Below are positions 61,217 through 64,000 of a DNA stretch of 64,000 nucleotides, piece after piece. The position numbers were made by a program, and so were the translations under genes. Within the stretch, counting starts at the first letter, position 1. Each line of letters begins with the position of its first letter. This stretch comes from Corynebacterium sp. HMSC074A01. Lineage in GTDB: Bacteria > Actinomycetota > Actinomycetes > Mycobacteriales > Mycobacteriaceae. The stretch is taken from positions 1 through 64,000 of the forward strand of contig NZ_KV825599.1 of assembly GCF_001831515.1 (NCBI RefSeq). Reading direction: 5' to 3'. The notes beneath the pieces were generated by a model. The model was not told the DNA's origin and did not search any database. It was given only the letters and a program-made list of their open reading frames with translations.

Positions 61217-61385
61217 ATCGCCAGCGTGTTGGTGGTTTCCGGTGCTGTCAGACCGCGTGTGTCGGGCCCGTTACGACACTGCTGTGATTCGCGTGGCCCT
61301 CGTGTTGGGACGAGCACCGTGAGGTTTCGGCGAATTGGGCAAAAACATGGCGGAGTTCACAACATTTCAGGTACAAATAGGAAGC

Positions 61386-61919
61386 ATGACTACTTCATAC
61401 GTATCTGATCGTTTCCCCGGCCCCGACCCGTACGCGCCGTTGAAGGACCTGCCATCCTTTCCGCTAAGCTCCGAGGACTTCGTCGAAGGCGAGAAGCTCC
61501 CGCTTGCGTTGACCGGCGACAATGCGACCTCGCCGCAGCTGTCTTGGTCCGATCTGCCGAAGGGCACGAAGTCGCTCGCCATTACCTGCTTTGACCCGGA
61601 CGCCCCGACTGGCTCCGGCTTCTGGCACTGGGCCGCGTTTAACATCCCGGTCTCGGTGACGAGCCTGGCTTCCGGCGATGCCGCAAAGGAAGACCTGGGC
61701 GTGGGTGCCACCCAGCTGGTTGGCGATTCGGGTGTCTCCGGCTTCTACGGTGCGAACCCGCCGGCAGGTCACGGCCCGCACCGCTACCTGTTTGCGGTGC
61801 ATGCGGTGGACGTCGAGGAGCTGCCAGCGGAGATCGCCAACCCGACGCAGCTTGGCTTTAACCTGTACTTCCACTCGCTGGGTCGCGCCGTGGCGTGGGG
61901 TTGGTTCGAGAACAACTAA
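61386..61919 (+). CDS. YbhB/YbcL family Raf kinase inhibitor-like protein (PEBP)
   Basis: 177-residue phosphatidylethanolamine-binding protein fold. The ligand-site motifs are present: FDPDAPTGSGFWHWAAFNIP (DPDxP and HW) and YGANPPAGHGPHRYLFAVHAVDV (GPxxPxGxGxHRY). No signal peptide, so cytosolic. The M. tuberculosis homologue Rv2140c also lies beside pyrD. I use the ATG at 61386; the in-frame ATG at 61335 adds a non-conserved tail. Confidence 0.92.
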   Translation: MTTSYVSDRFPGPDPYAPLKDLPSFPLSSEDFVEGEKLPLALTGDNATSPQLSWSDLPKGTKSLAITCFDPDAPTGSGFWHWAAFNIPVSVTSLASGDAAKEDLGVGATQLVGDSGVSGFYGANPPAGHGPHRYLFAVHAVDVEELPAEIANPTQLGFNLYFHSLGRAVAWGWFENN

Positions 61920-61933
61920 CTCGACGTTTACCT

Positions 61934-62290
61934 ATGGTCCCAATTCAGCTTCGCGCAGGCGGCGCGTTTATCACGCTGGCCGCCGCGCTGTTCTTGTTTA
62001 CCGTGTTAACCCTGCTCCGTGGCGAGGAGCTCTTCGCTATGACGTTGCAGACCGTCACCGTGCTTATCGCCGCGGTGATCATCGGCGCGTTCGCCACCGT
62101 GAGCACCTCCCAGGAGGGCTCGCGCACGCAGGTCGGCGCGCTCATTGTCGCGCTCGTGCTCATCGGGCTCGGCGTGGCGCTGCCGACATACACGCTGTTC
62201 TACACGCAGGCCTACTGGCCCGCGCTGTGGGGCGTTGGCGCGCTGCTGTGCGCGATCGTGCTGCGCCGGACCACGCCGCAGCGTCGCTAG
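61934..62290 (+). CDS. Small polytopic membrane protein
   Basis: 118 residues with four hydrophobic helices (about 8-27, 35-53, 63-82 and 92-110), separated by short polar loops (RGEEL and TSQEGSRTQ) and ending in RRTTPQRR. No family recognised. ATG at 61934, 14 nt after the PEBP gene on the same strand; converges on pyrD 7 nt away. Confidence 0.75.
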   Translation: MVPIQLRAGGAFITLAAALFLFTVLTLLRGEELFAMTLQTVTVLIAAVIIGAFATVSTSQEGSRTQVGALIVALVLIGLGVALPTYTLFYTQAYWPALWGVGALLCAIVLRRTTPQRR

Positions 62291-62297
62291 CGAGCCG

Positions 62298-63419
62298 CTA
62301 GCCCTTGTAGGGTAGCCCGCAGCCCACGGCCTGGGTAATATCCTTCAGGTCGTGGGCTTTAATCTGTGCGGCAATGCCGGTGTGGATCCGGCGGATCCAG
62401 GCCGGACCGCCGTAGATGAAGCCCGTGTAGCCCTGGAGCAGGCTTGCGCCCGCGGCGATGCGCTCCCACGCCTGCTCGGGCGTGCTGATCCCGCCGACGC
62501 TGACCAGCGTGAGCGATTCGCCAACGCGCGCGTGGAGGCGGCGCAGCACCTCGAGCGAGCGGTCATTGAGCGGGGCACCGGAGATACCGCCGGCGCCCAT
62601 CGCCTCGACCTCATCGGCAGGCGTGGCAAGGCCCTCGCGGGAAATCGTGGTGTTCGTCGCCACGATGCCCGCCAGGCCGAGCTCTACCGCCAGGTCGGCG
62701 ACCGCGTCGATGTCCTCGTCGGAAAGGTCCGGGGCGATCTTCACCAGCACTGGGGTGTCGGTCGACTCCGCGACTACCTGCAGGATCGGGCGGAGCTCTT
62801 CAACCGCCTGCAGGTCGCGCAGCCCGGGCGTGTTCGGGGAAGAGACGTTGACCACCAGGTAGTCGGCCAGGGGACCGAGCACGGTTGCGCCGGCGCGGTA
62901 GTCGGCGACGGCGTCTTCGGCGGTCTTGTTCTTGCCGATGTTGATGCCCACGATGTCGGTCGACTTGCGCGAATCGAGGTTAATCGCCGCCGCGAGCGCG
63001 CCGCGGTTGTTAAAGCCCATGCGGTTCAAGATCGCCTTGTCGGCGGGCAGGCGGAACAGGCGGGGCGCGGGGTTGCCGGGCTGCGTCTTCGGTGTGACGG
63101 TGCCGACCTCGGCGTAGCCGAACCCGAGCGCGCCCCAGGCGTCGAGCGCGTCGGCGTTCTTATCAAACCCGGCAGCCAGGCCGAGCGGGGCGGGGAATTC
63201 GACGCCGAAGCAGACCTGCTTGAGCGCCGGGTCGTGCACGCGCACGACCTTCTCTGCGAATCGGTTCACCGGGCCGAGTGCGTGGAGTGCGCGCAGCCCG
63301 ACGTTGATGATGCCGTGGATGCGCTCCGGCGGCAGGAGGAACATTGCCTTAAGCGCGGCGGCGTAGGCCGTGTCGTACACGCCGGCGGCTTTGCTGGGGG
63401 AGGATGGCTTCTCGGTCAC
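62298..63419 (-). CDS. pyrD: Dihydroorotate dehydrogenase (quinone), class 2
   Basis: Fourth step of pyrimidine synthesis, passing electrons to menaquinone. 373 residues. The N-terminal helical extension (about 1-60) that docks to the membrane marks class 2. FMN and substrate motifs are [26 protein letters not shown] and [14 protein letters not shown] with the catalytic Ser. [21 protein letters not shown] and [13 protein letters not shown] complete the barrel. GTG start with AAGGAAG upstream. Confidence 0.96.
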   Translation of the reverse strand: MTEKPSSPSKAAGVYDTAYAAALKAMFLLPPERIHGIINVGLRALHALGPVNRFAEKVVRVHDPALKQVCFGVEFPAPLGLAAGFDKNADALDAWGALGFGYAEVGTVTPKTQPGNPAPRLFRLPADKAILNRMGFNNRGALAAAINLDSRKSTDIVGINIGKNKTAEDAVADYRAGATVLGPLADYLVVNVSSPNTPGLRDLQAVEELRPILQVVAESTDTPVLVKIAPDLSDEDIDAVADLAVELGLAGIVATNTTISREGLATPADEVEAMGAGGISGAPLNDRSLEVLRRLHARVGESLTLVSVGGISTPEQAWERIAAGASLLQGYTGFIYGGPAWIRRIHTGIAAQIKAHDLKDITQAVGCGLPYKG

Positions 63420-63448
63420 GTCTCTTACTTCCTTTTGCGTCGCCGGTG

Positions 63449-64000
63449 TTAGTTTTGCGGTACTTGGGTTGCGGGGGCGGTTGCGGCCGGCAGATCGGCA
63501 AGTTCCCGGTCGGTGGGCTCGACGATCTGGAGGCCTTCGCCGGAGGCGGACGCGATGAGCAACGTGGCGTCGTCAAGCGTGATGATGCTCTGCGCGTCCG
63601 CAACTGTTGCGAACTCGCTGCGTTTGAGCGGGACGCCGCGGGAGATGTCGTAGCCGGTGGCGGTGTTGGTGGCGGTGGAGGTGATCCACGCGAGCTGCGT
63701 GTTCTCGTCCCAGGCCACATCCCACGGGCTTTCCGGCACCGGTGCCATCTGGTGGAGGCGGATGATGTCGTCGGTGGTGTAGACCAAAAGCTGGTTGCCC
63801 GTCGCGTCGGCGGCGAGCACCAGCCCGTGTGTGCCACCGGCGACCTTGCCTACGCCCAGGCCGACGCGGAGCGTGCCGCCCTGGCGGCCCGTGCCCCAGT
63901 CAATGTCCTGGATGGTGGTGTCGAAGTGGTTGACGCGCACCACGCTGTCCGCCTGGCCGTCCACGGGGACCGCCTGGAGCTGGTCGGTTTCGCGCGCGAC
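63449..64000 (-). CDS. lppL: LppL-like prolipoprotein, C-terminal part (cut by window edge)
   Basis: At least 183 C-terminal residues; the frame is open to base 64000 and the N-terminus lies outside. The visible part repeats beta-strand units ([84 protein letters not shown]) typical of a beta-propeller of the YncE/SMP-30 kind. The name rests mainly on position: lppL (Rv2138) lies beside pyrD in M. tuberculosis. A lipobox would prove it, but it is not in this window. Confidence 0.65.
   Translation of the reverse strand, partial: VARETDQLQAVPVDGQADSVVRVNHFDTTIQDIDWGTGRQGGTLRVGLGVGKVAGGTHGLVLAADATGNQLLVYTTDDIIRLHQMAPVPESPWDVAWDENTQLAWITSTATNTATGYDISRGVPLKRSEFATVADAQSIITLDDATLLIASASGEGLQIVEPTDRELADLPAATAPATQVPQN

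Overview
The window is chromosomal DNA of a Corynebacterium species. It is GC-rich and carries actinobacterial hallmark genes: whiA, rapZ, yvcK, mptB, acnR, DUF3097 and an Rv1476-like gene. The gene order follows the metK-to-acn part of the Corynebacterium glutamicum chromosome closely. Operators of corynebacterial type (McbR, AcnR, GlxR) sit where that genus has them. Nearly everything is core housekeeping. The only accessory-looking stretch is the first 1.8 kb.

Layout: 1-1.87 kb holds a secreted, membrane-anchored protein, a decayed DUF222/HNH gene and a repeat-rich spacer with a McbR box. 1.87-12.9 kb carries metK, priA, def, fmt and rsmB, then rpe with the riboflavin genes ribD, ribE, ribBA and ribH, then a PH-domain membrane protein. 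12.9-22.05 kb runs uvrC, rapZ, yvcK, whiA, gap, pgk, tpiA, secG and ends at a strong terminator. The usual ppc is absent between tpiA and secG. On the minus strand, 22.07-28.65 kb is the oxidative and non-oxidative pentose phosphate operon tkt-tal-zwf-opcA/pgl. Here opcA and pgl form one fused reading frame, the most unusual gene in the window.

28.65-35.5 kb has heme O and heme A synthesis (ctaB, ctaA) around a quinone oxidoreductase, then an ABC-2 exporter and the mannosyltransferase mptB. 35.6-42.1 kb is a complete sufRBDCSUT iron-sulfur operon behind a likely SufR operator. 42.1-49.3 kb carries an ABC-F ATPase, small membrane proteins, a MerR regulator with a textbook 19-bp-spacer promoter and operator, the UPF0210/ACT pair, an NAD(P)-binding protein, a class I amidotransferase behind a McbR-like box, and acnR. 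49.4-60.2 kb has acn with an AcnR operator between -35 and -10, the Rv1476-like protein, a RipA-like NlpC/P60 endopeptidase with a roughly 510-bp upstream region, hemH, two poorly known genes, and an NfeD-SPFH pair. The right end has a VTT membrane protein, tRNA-Leu(GAG), a PEBP protein, pyrD and the C-terminal part of an LppL-like protein cut by the window edge.

The genes link central carbon flux (glycolysis, pentose phosphate pathway, aconitase), Fe-S and heme supply for respiration and aconitase, and cell-envelope work. Many genes start 6-9 nt after a TANNNT box with no ribosome binding site, which suggests widespread leaderless transcription. A 10-mer (TATCGACGCC) occurs 12 times, far above chance.
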